64,000 nucleotides of DNA from Heterocephalus glaber (taxonomy: Eukaryota > Chordata > Mammalia > Rodentia > Bathyergidae), in the NCBI RefSeq assembly GCF_000247695.1, contig NW_004624842.1:5667899-5731898 (forward strand). The letters are read 5' to 3'. Of the stretch, positions 11,501 through 21,029 are shown in pieces. The notes beneath the pieces were generated by a model. It did not search any database, was not told the origin of the DNA, and saw nothing but the letters and a program-made list of their open reading frames with translations. How positions within the stretch are numbered: the first letter of the stretch is position 1; each line of letters starts with the position of its first letter. The position numbers and the translations under genes are program-made.

Positions 11501-14500
11501 GGATGAATTTGAAAAAAATGAAACTGGTGAGTCAAAAGAACTATTAAGTTTAAGGGATCTGAAATACTGTCCAACTATCTCCCAAATTATATTCTACAAA
11601 TAAGGAGACATATACTAAGCTTGCAGTAGAAAACTGCCATGCTTGGTCCTTAGTATAGTTAGGGAGTACCAACACCTACCTCTTATACACTGGAGACACA
11701 GACTACAGATAAGTGAACTTCAGCTACTCAACTGTGTCTTTTAAAAACTGGGCTAATGGAATTTTCATCACCTGCAAAGACTGGTTCCACTTACATTTTC
11801 CTACCAAAATAGTACTAATATTTACTGTAATAAAACATGAAGATAAGTTCTTGATTTACACAAATTTAACACAGTGAACATGTTAATTATCCTTCTAATG
11901 GGAATTTTATTTCTCTCTGTTTATATTTTATTTTCTTAGACTGAATAAAAAAAGTGAACATCCTTATCCACTTCCTGATCTCAGAAGGAAACCATTCCAA
12001 TTTCACCAGTAAGCATGAGAATTACAATAGGTTTTTTGTTTATATATAACCATCATCAGGTTAAAGAAGTTCTTGCTTCCTTCTTTGCATGTTTTTTTCC
12101 CTTCAAAAATTATGAGGCAGGAAGATCACTGTAAATTTGAGGTCAGGCTGGACTACATAGTGAATTCAAGGCCAGCCTGAAATGCATAGCAAGACCTTGT
12201 CTTATAAAAAAAAGCAGCATTGGGCTGGGGATTTAGCTCAGTGGTTCCACTGCCTGCCCTGCAAGCGCAAAGACCCAAGTTCTATCCCCGGTACCAAAAA
12301 AAAAGAATGTGAAAAAAAAAGCAGCATTACAGTCAACAAATATTTTTTTTCCTCTGTGCCTTCTGCAAACCTATAGTTTCAATAGCAATGTTTTTCATTT
12401 TGTTTTGTTTTGTTTTCTTGGGTACCTGGGATTGAACACCAGACCTTGCGCTTGTAAGGCAGGGAGCGGCACCACTGAGCTAAATCCCCCAATAGTAGTA
12501 TTAATGAAAATAAGAGCAGGTTAAAATATTGATTGGCATAACACTTCGGGAAACTGTATGGTCTTACATACTAAATGTGCATATAAGAATGCTCTATGAA
12601 ACCGCAATTTCATTGCTATGTGTATTGCATACATGTCCAAGAATGTTTATAGGAACATTATTTGTTTTTTTGGTACCGGGGATCGAACTTGGGTCCTTGC
12701 ACTTTTGATGCAGGCGGTGTAACTACTGAGCTAAATCCCCAGCTCCCAGGAACATTATTTGTAATGGTGCCTGCACAGAAAAAGAGTTAACAGAACAGAC
12801 ATAAAACTGCTTCTAAAAGGCCTGCTCGTAAGGTTGAGCCATTAGCTGGCATCTGTCAGTAGGAAACTGGATGATAAGTGGTTTCCCTGATACAAAGTCC
12901 CTAACATGGGCTGGGAATTTAGCTCAGTGGTTTCACCACATGCTGGGCAAGCGCAAAGAACTGAGTTCGATCCTAGGTACCAAAAAACCCCCAAAAAACC
13001 CCCACAAAGTCCCTAACAGAAAAGTCAGAAGCAGCCAAAGTGTCCAATGATGAATAAACAGATACAAAATGTAATGTGTATGTACAATAAAATATAATTT
13101 AGTCTTAAAAAGAAGGAAATTTTGACATATGTTACAACCTGGATGAATCATGAAATTATGGCTTGGAAAAAATTTGTACACACATAGTGAAAAGGCAGAG
13201 CAACCCTAAAGTCCATCAATAGATGACTAAATTAAGTAAAATGTAGTATATCTGTGTAATGGAATGTTATTACTCAAACTTAAAAAGGAAGTAGCCAGGA
13301 GTGGCTGTGCGCACCTGTAATCTAGGACTCTGGAGGGTGAGGCAGGAAGATCACAAATTCAAGATCAGCCTGTGCAATTTAGCAATGCAGTGAGACCTTG
13401 TCTTAAAAAAGGAGGGGACTGGGGAGGTAGGTCAGCTCAAAGGCCCTAAATTTAATTCCAAGAACAACAACAACAACAACAACAAAAAGAAAAGAAAATG
13501 AAGAAGAAAAAGGAGGAAATACTGACATACTACCACAGGGATAAACCTTGAAGACATGTTCAGTGAAATAAGCTCATTACAAAAAGCAAATACTGTATGA
13601 TTCTACTTATGAGGCACCTGGAATGGTCAAATGCATTTTCTACAGAAAATGGTAGAATGGTAGTGCCAACAGTTTGAGGGAGGAGGGAATGAACAGTTTT
13701 TTTGTTTGTTTTATTTTTTGCGGTACCAGGAATTGAACTCAGGACCCTGTGCTTGCCAGGCAGGTGCAGTGCCACTGAGCTACCACCCTGGCCCTGAATG
13801 GAATAGTTTTAGAACTGTAAAATGAAGAGCGTTCTGGAGATGGATGATAGTGATGGTTGCATAATAATATGAATGTCCTTAATGTCACTGAACTGTAAAC
13901 CTAAACACTGTTAAAATGATAAATGTCATGTTGTATGTATATTCTACCATAATCTTTAGTCTTCTTTTTTTTTGGAACCAGGGATCGAACTTGGGACCTT
14001 GCACTTGCGTGGCAGGCGCCGGAACCACTGAGCTAAATCCCTGGCCCTCTATGATAATCTTTTAAAAAGCAATCCTTAGTCTGTGACGCTCTTAGGTACT
14101 AGGTATACAATGGTAAATAGGACGGCTTATATGAAAATACATTATACAAAATACCACTTAAAAAATGAAACACCACTGAATCCTTAATAGGTTAAAGTTA
14201 AGATGGTATTTTAAGTGTGGCCGTTTTTTGTTTTTTGAGGCAGGGTCTCCTTATGTACTTCAGGCTGGCATTGAAGTCACAGGTATCCTCCTGCCTTATC
14301 CTCAAGAATGCTGGAATTACAGGTGCGAATGACCACTCAGCATTTTTTTTTTCTTTTTGAGACAGGGTCCTGTTGTATACTTTGGGGTGGCCTCAAACTC
14401 ACAGCAATCCTCCTGCCTCAGCCTCCCAAGTGCTAGGACTACAGGGGTGTGTCATCATGCCTGGACCTTTTTTTTTGGTGGTGGCCATTTAAAATACTGA

Positions 14501-17500
14501 TGTATGGGGCATGGTGGTGCATGCCTGCAATCTTAGGACTTACTTGGGAGGCTGAGGAAGGAGGATTGCAGCAAGTTTGAGGCCAGCCTGGACTACATAG
14601 TGAGTTCAAAGCCAGCCTGAACTATATAGTAAGACCTTCTCAAAACAAAGGAAAATACTGAAATAACTATGGTGGTGCATGCCTCTTAATGTCCCAGCCC
14701 TCTGAGAGACTGAGCCAGGAGCACTGCAAGTTTTGAGTCCTGCCTCAGCAACTTAAAACAACCCTATCTCAACATAAAAAAGGTTGGGGATACTGCTCAG
14801 TGTGAAGGCCGTAGGCTTGATCCTCCAGTACCACCAAATAAATAAATAAACAGGCCTTGAGCACAGTCTAAGAGGCTTCTCTTGACAGAAACACTGTGCA
14901 CATGTTGCTGTATTTTCCTTGCTGGGGAGAGTGCATTCTGCGTGAATGGCCATGAAAGAAAGACGGTAAAAGAAAGTCTGTACACCGATTCCTCCAGACT
15001 CTGCCTGTGTCTTTTTTCTTTATGATCTGGCTATATATCCTTACTATACCTTTGTAATTAACTTTAGTTATAAGTACAACTATATGTCAAGTCTTGTGAC
15101 TCCTTCTAACAAATCTCCAAATATGGGGAGGTGTCGGGGACTCTGATATTGCCCTAAAAACAAATAATTCAAATGTCAATCAAGGAATAAAAAGTATGCA
15201 AGCCTGTAAATCCAGCACTCTGTGAGGCTGAGGCAAGAGGATCATAAGTTTGAGTCCAATTTGGGCAACTTAGCAAAAAACTGTTTCAAAATTAAAAACA
15301 AAAAAAAGTTGAGGAATGTAGCTCAGTGCAGAGACCCAGGATTCAAACTCCATGAGTGTGGGGAGTTGGGCAAATAAGTTCTTACTATCATTATGAAAAT
15401 AGTTTTGAACCTTTGGATACCTAGTAAGGATCCTGGGGAATCCCAGCAGTCCCTGGAATTATACTTGGAGAATGTGACTTGAAGGACTGATGCTGTGATT
15501 CTTCTTTTTAAAACATACAGGAGAGGGCCGAGGATTTAGCTCAGTGGTTTTGCCGCCTGCTGCGCAAGCTCAAGAACCTGAGTTCGATCCCTGGTACCAA
15601 CCAACCAACAAACAAACATATAGGAGATAACACGCAAGAAGGACATGGAGTGGTTTTACAGAGATAAATTTTTTTTTTTTTTTGGTACTGGCGATCAAAA
15701 TCAGAACCTTACACTTGCCAGGCAGGCGCACTGCCACTGAGCTAAATCCCCAGCCTGGGATAAATCTTGAAGCAGCTGATGTACAAATACTAAGAACTAG
15801 CAGCACTTCCTTTATAAACCCAGTCAAATCGCACTTAATTGTCAGTATCAGAAAGCCACTCATTTCACAGGCTCAGGACAATCAGTATAGAAAGAAAAAA
15901 TATGTATATCTGGAAAATTCCAAAGAGGAGGTAGAAAGGGGAGGGGAAGTAAAAAGAATTAAAATGTGTTATGTACATGTATAACTCCCTATGATGAATG
16001 TAATGATTATGTACTGCAAACATTTACTAATAAAAATTTTAAAAAGAAATAAAATTCTAAAGAATACATGAGGAGCTAAACAATGTAATCCCTTTGATAC
16101 TAGACCGTGAAACTTGTAATTTCAAAAATTACTGTTTTGAAAATTAAACTCTCTACGCCTCTATTTTCTTCGGTTTGGAAATAGTATGGCAGGCACTGAA
16201 TATATTAAATTACAAAAACCCTTGTATTAACTTGGTTGTACCTCAGCAGGCCTACTGAAACCAGTTTTAAGACAAACCCAAAGCTACTTATTAAACAGAA
16301 AGGTAAGTGTTATGCATTTTGTTTCTTCGATAAACACTGTTATGAAATCTACAATTCCAGCTTTATACAAATTATAACTAAACCACTCCATAGAATTTGC
16401 CTCATTACTATACAGTGGTATTTCAGTTCACAAACACTTTTGTTTGCGAATAATTTGGTTTGCAAACAGAAGCATTTGGCAAAACTCTGTTTTTGTTTGG
16501 GAACTCTGCATTGGATGACAAACACGACCGTGGCGCCATGGCGAACTTTCCTGCATAAACATGATTGTGCCCATCTTTTCCAGAATTGTGGAATGAATTA
16601 AGTTTGTGAACCAAGGTTCCACTGCACTTTGGAAGTGAGCGGAAATATCTACAATTTCTCTGCCAGTTATGGATCTGAGAGCTGTCAGGCAATGGCTGAC
16701 AACAGTGATGTGGTACTTACCACCAGTGCTAAGACAAGTGTCCGAACCTTCTCTCCAATCTCAGGTGAGATGTCATTGCCAAACTGCTGCAGAGTGGTAA
16801 GAAACCGCTTCAACTTGCTGAGTTGTCGAGCACCACAAGTGGCTGGCAACTGCTGATTTGTTAGTGCTGATGATGTGGAAGAGGCAGGACCATTGCTGAA
16901 TCTCTGTGGTGGGGATGGTGCACCATTCAGGTTAGGAGGAGAATGGTTGATGCCATTACTTACTAAAAGAAAATCAAAGTGAGAGACTCAGTTTAAGTGC
17001 AGAACACAAGGGGCCTTTTGTTAACTTCTTTTTGTGTTCTCCTTTACTGTAAAGCACACACTAAAAGACCATGTTAAAACCCTTTGTTTCTGTCCTTAGA
17101 TGGCTGTACAGTGAGACACACTGTCAGGTAAAAAATTGTAACAGAATAACATACAAATGTTAAAACAGAAATGTAATCTGGGTGTGACGGTGCATGTCTG
17201 TAATCCCAGCACTCTGGGAGGTGAGGGAGATTGATCAAAACTTCAAACTCAGGCTGGGGATACTGGTGTGCACCTGCTGAGCCAGGGGGATCTCTGTGAG
17301 TTCAAGGCCAGCCCAGGTGACAGAGTGAGTTCAAAGCCTGAAATACAAATAGAGACCCTGTCTCAAAAGAATTGGGGATAAAAAAAAATAAAAAATAAAA
17401 AGACTTGGGGATATAATTCAGTGCCAAGGACTTGGGTTCAATCCCAAGTACTGGAAAAGGAGAAAAATCTAAAACAAAAACAAAAACAAAACCCAAACAC

Positions 17501-18472
17501 TTTAACTAGCAATGTGTGAGTGTTTGAGTTGCTCCATATGTCCTCACCAAAACTTGGTATTTCATTCTGAACATTCTGGTATTACAGTGGGTTTTAGTTT
17601 GCATTTCCTTGATTGCCAGAGAGTGAGACTCCCATTAGATATTTATTGGCTAATGTACTTGTTACAGACTGTATTGTGTCCCCTCAAAAACTGCTATGTT
17701 GGGCTGGAGATTTAGCTCAGTGGTTCCGCTGCCTGCCTTGCAAGCCTAAGGACCCGAGTTCGATCCCCAGAACCAAAAAAAAAAAACCTGCTATGTTGAA
17801 GTCCTAAACTTCTGTACCTCAGATTTTAACTGTATTTGAGATAGGGAACTGAAAGAGTCACAAAGGTTAGAGAAGGTGATGTTAGTGGAGCCTAGCCCAT
17901 AGGACTGGTGTTCTTGCAAGCAGAGGGATCGCTTTTGCACAAAGCAAAGGCCATGTGGGGGCACAGAAGAAGACAGCCATCCACAGCCCAAGAAGAAGAA
18001 ACTTGCCTGCCCTTTCATCTTTAACTTCTACCCAGCTGAAAGGTAAGAAAATAAACAGGACACTCAGTGACATAGCCCCAGGAAAGTTATACTATTACAT
18101 TCTCTTTTGTAAAGGGCATTATGAGAGTCCTGGAACATTTTTAGAAGTAGTTCTACAATTTCATGAAATTTACTTTGAATCCTATAAATCAATGTAATTT
18201 AAATTCATCAGGTATGGTGGCACAAGCCTATAATCCCAGCAATCTAAGAGGCTGAGGCAGGAAGACCACAACATGCAGCCCAGCCTGGTCAACCCAGTGA
18301 CTTTTAGAAAGACACTGTCTCAAATACCCAGTACTACAATTAAAAAAAAAAAGTTAGAATCAAAGAAGTAAAAAAAAAAAAAAAATTACCAGCCAAAGAG
18401 TAGGAAAATATTTAAAACACTATTTTTCCAAATATCAAAGATAATTACAATTTACAGAAAGAATAAGCAAGC

Positions 18473-18513
<41 letters not shown>

Positions 18514-19468
18514 TCTGGGGCATTGAACTCAGGGCCTTTGCACTAAACTATACCCCCAACTCTTTCTATTTTGTACTTTTTTTTTGGTACCAGGGATCAA
18601 ACTCAGGACCTTGTGCTTGCGAGACAGGCGCCCGATCTATTTTATACTTTGATATATCGTCTTGCCAGGCAGACCTAGTGCATTCCTGGATGCTAAAGCA
18701 GGAGGAATGCAAGTTCCAGCCAAGCCAGGGCAATTTATTGACTCAGAGACCCTGTCATAAAATGAAAAATAAAGAGGGCTGGAGCTGGGCATAGTGGTGC
18801 ATGCCTATAATCCTAGTACTCTGGAGGCTGAGGCAGGAGGATCTCTGTGAGCTTGAGGCCAGCCTGGGTATATAAAGAGTTCAAGGCCAGCCTGAACTAC
18901 ATAGCAAGACTTTGTCGCTCTCTTTCTTTTTTTTTTTGGTGCCAGGGATCGAACTTGGGTTCTTGCGCTTGCGAGGCAGGCGGTCAAACCACTGAGCTAA
19001 ATCCCCAGCCCTAGCAAGACTCTGTCTCAAGAAAACAAAACAAACACCAAAAAGACTGGAGATGTAGCTCAGTGCAAAGAACCTGGGTTAACTCCCTGGT
19101 ACAGGGGAAAAAATGGGGAGGGGGGTCCTCGCTCTTCTAAATCATCCAAGCGAGTGATCTTCATGCCTCAGCCTCCCAGAATGCTGGAATTATAGGCATT
19201 TACCCCAAAGTCTGGTAATAGCATTTGAAAATGTTGACTAGTGCATGTGGAAGGTATAATGGAAATCAGTCACAGATCCAAATGTCACTCTGAACCATAA
19301 GCCCAAGTAATTAAGAGCTCTCACATGCTGTAGGAGTAAAGGACACTGGCCTCGGTCCTCCAGGATTTATTGGTGGGAGGGGTGGCATGATGGGTGGTGA
19401 AGATCTTGACGGTATCTTTACTTCCACAGGCGATCCAGGCATTGCTGGGACCCTTTTCTCAGAAACAA
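2325..19468 (-). CDS. CBFA2T2: CBFA2T2 (MTGR1) partial gene, five coding exons
   Basis: Nuclear co-repressor of the ETO/MTG family, which bridges DNA-bound factors to NCoR/SMRT, SIN3 and histone deacetylases. Joining the exons 19325-19468, 16721-16962, 9137-9226, 4542-4723 and 2325-2578 on the minus strand gives one open frame with consistent phases (886 nt from the ATG at 19442-19440, about 295 codons). The product begins MPGSPVEVK, runs through the TAFH/NHR1 domain (start near [17 protein letters not shown], end near [12 protein letters not shown]) and continues into the linker with [18 protein letters not shown] and [18 protein letters not shown]. The linker wording is that of CBFA2T2, not of RUNX1T1 or CBFA2T3, as I remember them. 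The oligomerising NHR2, NHR3 and MYND zinc finger are not in the window and must lie to the left. Longer isoforms with extra N-terminal residues upstream of the MPGSP methionine are known; their first exons were not found here. Confidence 0.96.
2715..2782 (-). repeat. dID fragment
   Basis: ttggtattggggattgaacc. Confidence 0.65.
2826..2966 (-). repeat. B1 SINE
   Basis: ctccctatgtagttaaggct; duplicated block present. Confidence 0.85.
2972..3083 (-). repeat. B1 SINE without duplication
   Basis: Runs to the edge of the 100-N gap. Confidence 0.83.
3098..3197. other. Assembly gap, 100 N
   Basis: Exactly 100 N, the usual placeholder for a gap of unknown size. A B1 fragment abuts on the left, so a repeat collapse is likely. 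Confidence 0.99.
3301..3383 (-). repeat. ID SINE type A
   Basis: Tail of nine T, ends ccctggcccttaag; next to another minus ID. Confidence 0.93.
3394..3475 (-). repeat. ID SINE type C
   Basis: Ten bases from its neighbour; more diverged (aaattgaactcaggatc). Confidence 0.9.
3988..4100 (-). repeat. B1 SINE
   Basis: cctctgcctcccgagtgctg. Confidence 0.87.
4384..4468 (-). repeat. ID SINE type A
   Basis: 16-bp TSD tccaattctttctttc at 4363 and 4469; 73 bp beyond a CBFA2T2 donor. Confidence 0.96.
4542..4723 (-). CDS. CBFA2T2: CBFA2T2 exon, end of TAFH/NHR1 and linker
   Basis: Exon of 182 bp. The acceptor is ctcttcttttcaag at 4724, and the donor CCAGAGAG|gtgaga lies at 4541. The frame starts [19 protein letters not shown], continues [18 protein letters not shown] and ends with a Pro/Ser/Glu-rich linker, [12 protein letters not shown]. 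The last two bases AG join the first G of the next exon to make arginine. The TAFH domain closes in this exon. A full-length ID element in minus orientation lies 73 bp past the donor (4384-4468), inserted into a TTTC-rich tract. Confidence 0.95.
4724..6099. other. Intron, no gene seen
   Basis: AT-rich, mostly unique sequence upstream of the 4542 exon; no intact gene, only an A13 run near 5520. Confidence 0.6.
6265..6363 (+). repeat. B1 SINE, short
   Basis: agctgtaatcccaacacata. Confidence 0.8.
6370..6447 (+). repeat. ID SINE type C
   Basis: Follows the B1 at 6265 directly. Confidence 0.93.
6698..6776 (-). repeat. ID SINE type A
   Basis: Tail preceded by a C-rich run gcgccccccgcccccgcc. Confidence 0.92.
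7225..7306 (+). repeat. ID SINE type A
   Basis: Perfect 10-bp TSD gtaaagcaca at 7215 and 7307. Confidence 0.95.
7550..7731 (-). repeat. B1-dID dimer
   Basis: dID part ttgagtccagggtctttgca, B1 part to ccaccacatccagct. Confidence 0.82.
7751..8052 (-). repeat. B1-dID dimer, split
   Basis: Interrupted by the plus ID at 7837. Confidence 0.85.
7837..7918 (+). repeat. ID SINE type A inside a B1-dID
   Basis: Splits the minus dimer 7751-8052; caaatagggtctcac / caaatagggcctcac flank it. Confidence 0.95.
8152..8206 (-). repeat. ID SINE, truncated head
   Basis: Only the 3' half remains; tagaaaactttt on both sides. Confidence 0.88.
8275..8359 (-). repeat. ID SINE type B
   Basis: TSD ataaagttg; lies past the donor of the 90-bp exon, inverted to the ID at 9472. 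Confidence 0.93.
8390..8549 (+). mobile_element. L1 3' UTR end
   Basis: aacaaagcttttgcatatag, G-rich stretch, then aaaatgtactaataaatg; aligns by eye with 58650-58802. Confidence 0.72.
9137..9226 (-). CDS. CBFA2T2: CBFA2T2 exon, core of TAFH/NHR1 (30 codons)
   Basis: Exon of exactly 90 bp with acceptor ctttacag at 9227 and donor CTCAAG|gtaatt at 9136. It encodes [19 protein letters not shown] and then [11 protein letters not shown], the central helices of the TAFH domain. Both borders are phase 0, so it is a symmetric exon whose loss would delete 30 residues and leave the frame open; this would break the peptide-binding fold. Oppositely oriented ID SINEs lie on its two sides, 8275-8359 (minus) and 9472-9563 (plus), a layout that can pair in the pre-mRNA. 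Confidence 0.95.
9472..9563 (+). repeat. ID SINE type C
   Basis: Long A tail of 18; ggctgcc on both sides; upstream of the 90-bp exon in gene direction. Confidence 0.93.
9874..10038 (-). repeat. B1-dID dimer
   Basis: tactggggattcaatggagg then gctaaattgcccaggctggg. Confidence 0.83.
10063..10211 (-). repeat. B1 SINE
   Basis: Duplicated block present; tail-to-head next to the B1-dID at 9874. Confidence 0.87.
10747..10829 (-). repeat. ID SINE type A
   Basis: Tail replaced by a run of about ten G. Confidence 0.92.
10907..10987 (+). repeat. ID SINE type A
   Basis: Seven-A tail, then ctgggcccccccaaaaa of unknown origin. Confidence 0.93.
11287..11452 (-). repeat. dID and partial B1
   Basis: attgggaatggaactcaagg, then a B1 lacking its head. 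Confidence 0.7.
11453..12110. other. Intron, nothing recognised
   Basis: AT-rich unique DNA without SINEs. Confidence 0.5.
12111..12215 (+). repeat. B1 SINE, 5' truncated
   Basis: Starts tgaggcaggaagatcact. Confidence 0.83.
12222..12304 (+). repeat. ID SINE type A
   Basis: TSD aaaaaaagcagcatt on both sides. Confidence 0.95.
12418..12490 (-). repeat. ID SINE type C
   Basis: Head loses the last cggccc. Confidence 0.88.
12665..12746 (-). repeat. ID SINE type B
   Basis: TSD aggaacattatttg; splits the old L1. Confidence 0.93.
12908..12986 (+). repeat. ID SINE type B
   Basis: 15-bp TSD acaaagtccctaaca around it. Confidence 0.94.
13292..13490 (+). repeat. B1-dID dimer in L1
   Basis: dID tail became (CAA)n at 13465-13484. 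Confidence 0.83.
13697..13794 (-). repeat. ID SINE type C
   Basis: Tail tttttttgtttgttttattt; splits the old L1. Confidence 0.9.
13965..14047 (-). repeat. ID SINE type A
   Basis: Inserted at the end of the old L1; taatctttagtc / taatctttta flank. Confidence 0.93.
14230..14465 (-). repeat. Two B1 SINEs in tandem
   Basis: 14230-14342 and 14343-14465, both minus. Confidence 0.85.
14504..14646 (+). repeat. B1 SINE
   Basis: Inverted relative to the pair 40 bp to the left. Confidence 0.87.
14671..14835 (+). repeat. B1-dID dimer
   Basis: Ends ccagtaccaccaaataaata. Confidence 0.8.
15196..15351 (+). repeat. B1-dID dimer
   Basis: tttgggcaacttagcaaaaa then ttgaggaatgtagctcagtg. Confidence 0.8.
15525..15601 (+). 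repeat. ID SINE type B
   Basis: Tail became (CCAA)n/(CAAA)n. Confidence 0.93.
15669..15756 (-). repeat. ID SINE type C
   Basis: gataaat on both sides; long T tail. Confidence 0.93.
15905..16045 (+). mobile_element. L1 3' UTR end
   Basis: G-rich aggggaggggaagtaaaaag, then ataactccctatgatgaatg and tttactaataaaaatttt. Confidence 0.7.
16413..16624. mobile_element. 212-bp TIR DNA-transposon remnant (Tc1/mariner-type MITE)
   Basis: Inverted ends cagtggtatttcagttcaca (left) and, reversed, cagtggaaccttggttcaca (right); 18 of 23 end positions agree. A TA precedes the left end; the right TA has decayed to CA. Too short for a transposase. Confidence 0.78.
16721..16962 (-). CDS. CBFA2T2: CBFA2T2 exon, start of TAFH/NHR1 domain
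   Basis: Exon of 242 bp. The acceptor is tttcttttag at 16963 and the donor CTGGTG|gtaagt at 16720. It encodes [18 protein letters not shown], a Ser/Thr-rich spacer, then the first helices of the TAFH (NHR1) domain with [17 protein letters not shown] and [12 protein letters not shown]. This domain is a helical fold that docks short peptides, for example from E-proteins and other transcription factors. It ends exactly on a codon (phase 0), so the next 90-bp exon can be kept or skipped without a frameshift. A 212-bp DNA-transposon remnant ends 96 bp downstream in gene direction (16413-16624). No in-frame stop is present. Confidence 0.96.
17178..17455 (+). repeat. Rearranged B1-dID
   Basis: A second B1 head (gctggggatactggtgtgca) is embedded, so two B1 copies are fused before the dID. 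Confidence 0.75.
17661..18060 (+). mobile_element. MLT1-type LTR, sense, split by an ID
   Basis: Typical MLT1 start gttacagactgtattgtgtc, then ttgaagtcctaaacttctgt and acctcagattttaactgtat; the 3' end fades. An ID (17701-17786) sits inside with TSD ctgctatgtt. Confidence 0.8.
17701..17786 (+). repeat. ID SINE type A inside an MLT1 LTR
   Basis: Perfect TSD ctgctatgtt at 17691 and 17788. Confidence 0.96.
18206..18342 (+). repeat. B1 with short dID remnant
   Basis: ggtatggtggcacaagccta; ends acccagtactacaatt. Confidence 0.8.
18475..18512. repeat. (GT)n microsatellite
   Basis: About 19 GT dinucleotides joined to the start of a minus-strand dID monomer. Confidence 0.97.
18513..18564 (-). repeat. 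dID fragment
   Basis: ggcattgaactcagggcctt. Confidence 0.65.
18577..18637 (-). repeat. ID SINE, truncated head
   Basis: ctattttgtacttt / ctattttatacttt flank it. Confidence 0.88.
18785..19102 (+). repeat. B1-dID dimer, split
   Basis: Interrupted by the minus ID at 18926; ends about 220 bp short of the 19325 exon. Confidence 0.85.
18926..19012 (-). repeat. ID SINE inside a B1-dID
   Basis: Breaks the plus dimer 18785-19102; tagcaagactttgtc / tagcaagactctgtc flank. Confidence 0.94.
19128..19214 (-). repeat. B1 SINE, partial
   Basis: Diverged; 110 bp downstream of the exon at 19325 in gene direction. Confidence 0.75.
19325..19468 (-). CDS. CBFA2T2: CBFA2T2 exon with internal start codon MPGSPVEVK
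   Basis: Exon of 144 bp. The acceptor is a pyrimidine tract ending ttctctgtag at 19469-19478, and the donor reads ACAGCAT|gtgaga at 19324. The frame reads VSEKRVPA, then [17 protein letters not shown] and a proline-rich stretch up to PVSFTPTA. The ATG at 19442-19440 sits in gtcccagcaATGc (G at -3), a fair start context. It is the natural start when the first exon is non-coding; isoforms with a coding first exon would read through in the same frame. The exon enters in phase 1 and leaves in phase 1, and the split codon T|TA with the next exon gives leucine. Compared with the human protein from memory, residue 11 is Pro where human has Gln, and residue 18 is Ile where human has Thr. Confidence 0.93.
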
Positions 19469-19586
19469 CTACAGAGAAGAAAAGGAGGTCAGAGTTTCCT
19501 ATAAAACAATAAAAGTAGCAAAATCAATTTGAAATACCAACAGATTGTCCTGAAGAACTAAGAGGTTAAGAGCATGCTTAGTACAG

Positions 19587-20050
19587 TGATTGGAATGTTT
19601 GCTCCCAAAAAGATATGTTCCCTATTTGGGAAAAGGATCTTTGAAGATGTAACTAAAGTAAGGCTTTTCAGAGGGGAAGATCATGCTGGATTATCTGGAT
19701 GGGCTCCAAAACCTATCTGAATGGCATCATTAAAGAGAAGAGACACATCTACAGAGGGAAATGGATGTGAAGAAAATGACAGAGAAACAACCATGTGATG
19801 TGATAATAAAGGCAGAGATGGGAGCAATAAATCTACAAACCAAGGACTGCCAAGGAATTGTTAACCACCACCAGAAGCTAGAAGACAGCCATGAAACCAA
19901 TTTCTCCCTCTAAGGGTCCCAAGAAGTAGTCAGCTCTGCCGATACCTTGATTTTGATTTTAGATTTCTGATCTCCTAAACTGTGAGCAAATAAATTTCTG
20001 TTGTCATGAGCCACCCAGTATGGATTACTCTGTCAACCCTAGCATTGCAA
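19587..20050 (+). mobile_element. MLT1-type LTR, sense
   Basis: Shows gatgtaactaaagtaaggct, ctggattatctggatgggct, caccagaagctagaagaca and the 3' signature gcaaataaatttctgttgtc followed by agccacccagtatgg. Lies about 120 bp upstream (in gene direction) of the exon at 19325-19468. Confidence 0.85.
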
Positions 20051-20393
20051 TAAGGGAAGGACAGGGGATGATGTGAACTGAAAGTAGTGATTTGGAGAAA
20101 AGACAACAGGTTAGAAGCTTGACTTACCTCAAATGCATTCTTTCTTGACTTGAGAAAAAGAACTAATACAGGAACTATCTAATCCAGCAGGCTTCAACAA
20201 AACAAAACAACAAATACACAAGGCTACAATTGCATGATACAGAAATAGAATCATAATCAGTTGTATATAAAATACTACTATAATGAAATAGTATATATGC
20301 CAACTACACTAGGAAAAAAGATGGAGTCAATATCTTTAACATCTGGCATATAAATATCACCTATGATATATTACTTTAAAAAAGATGAAAAGT

Positions 20394-20480
20394 GGGCCGG
20401 GGATTTAGCTCAGTGGTTCCAGTGCCTGCCTCGCAAGCACAAGGACCTGAGTTCATTCCCCAGTACCAAAAAAAAAAAAA
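20394..20480 (+). repeat. ID SINE type A
   Basis: Perfect TSD gatgaaaagt at 20384 and 20481. Confidence 0.96.
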
Positions 20481-20578
20481 GATGAAAAGTAGAGCTGATT
20501 CTAAACTATATACAGGCTATTTCACTCATGTGGCTAATTCACAACAAGCAGCTGTTTGATAACTTTAAAGGGCAACAA

Positions 20579-20710
20579 GCCAGGGATGGTGGCATACACC
20601 TGTAATTCCAGCACTAAGGAAGATGAGGCAGGAGGATTGCTGCAAGGCCAGCCTATGCTACATAGTGAGTTCAAGGCCAACCTGAACTGCATAGTGAGAC
20701 CCTGTCTTTA
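20579..20710 (+). repeat. B1 SINE
   Basis: Joined by (TG)n to the ID at 20724. Confidence 0.87.
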
Positions 20711-20723
20711 AAAGTGTGTGTGT

Positions 20724-20829
20724 GGGGCTGGGGATTTAGCTCAGTGGTTTTGCTGCCTGCTGTGCGACCGCAAGGACCCGAGTTCGATCTCTGGTACCAA
20801 AAAAAAAAAAAAAAAAAAGGGGGGGGGGG
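20724..20829 (+). repeat. ID SINE type B with G11 tail
   Basis: A20 tail followed by eleven G. Confidence 0.93.
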
Positions 20830-20909
20830 CACAAAATTCCAGAGAGAAATTAGATTAATTTAAAATTAGGTTTTGGTTCACATGAATTTTTTAAAAATGC
20901 TAATATACA

Positions 20910-20996
20910 GTGCCAGGGATTTAGCTCAGTGGTGCTGTGCCTGCCTAACAAGCACAAGGTCCTGAGTTCGATCCCCAGTACAAAAAGAAAAAAAAA
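20910..20996 (+). repeat. ID SINE type C
   Basis: Head starts gtgccaggg. Confidence 0.92.
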
Positions 20997-21029
20997 GCTT
21001 ATATATATCTTTAAGAAGTTTGTTTTTCA

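Larger units (their letters stand above)
12535..13966 (+). mobile_element. Old L1 (L1M-like) 3' part, fragmented
   Basis: Recognisable pieces are gtccaagaatgtttatagga (12632), agtgtccaatgatgaataaa (13039), tactgtatgattctacttat (13591) and the terminal gatggatgatagtgatggtt with tcactgaactgtaaa (13838-13900). Broken by ID elements at 12665, 12908 and 13697 and a B1-dID at 13292. Confidence 0.75.

Noticed and set aside
16236..16601. 121-codon frame across the TIR element
   Set aside because: Starts in AT-rich intron and runs into the transposon remnant; no protein likeness.
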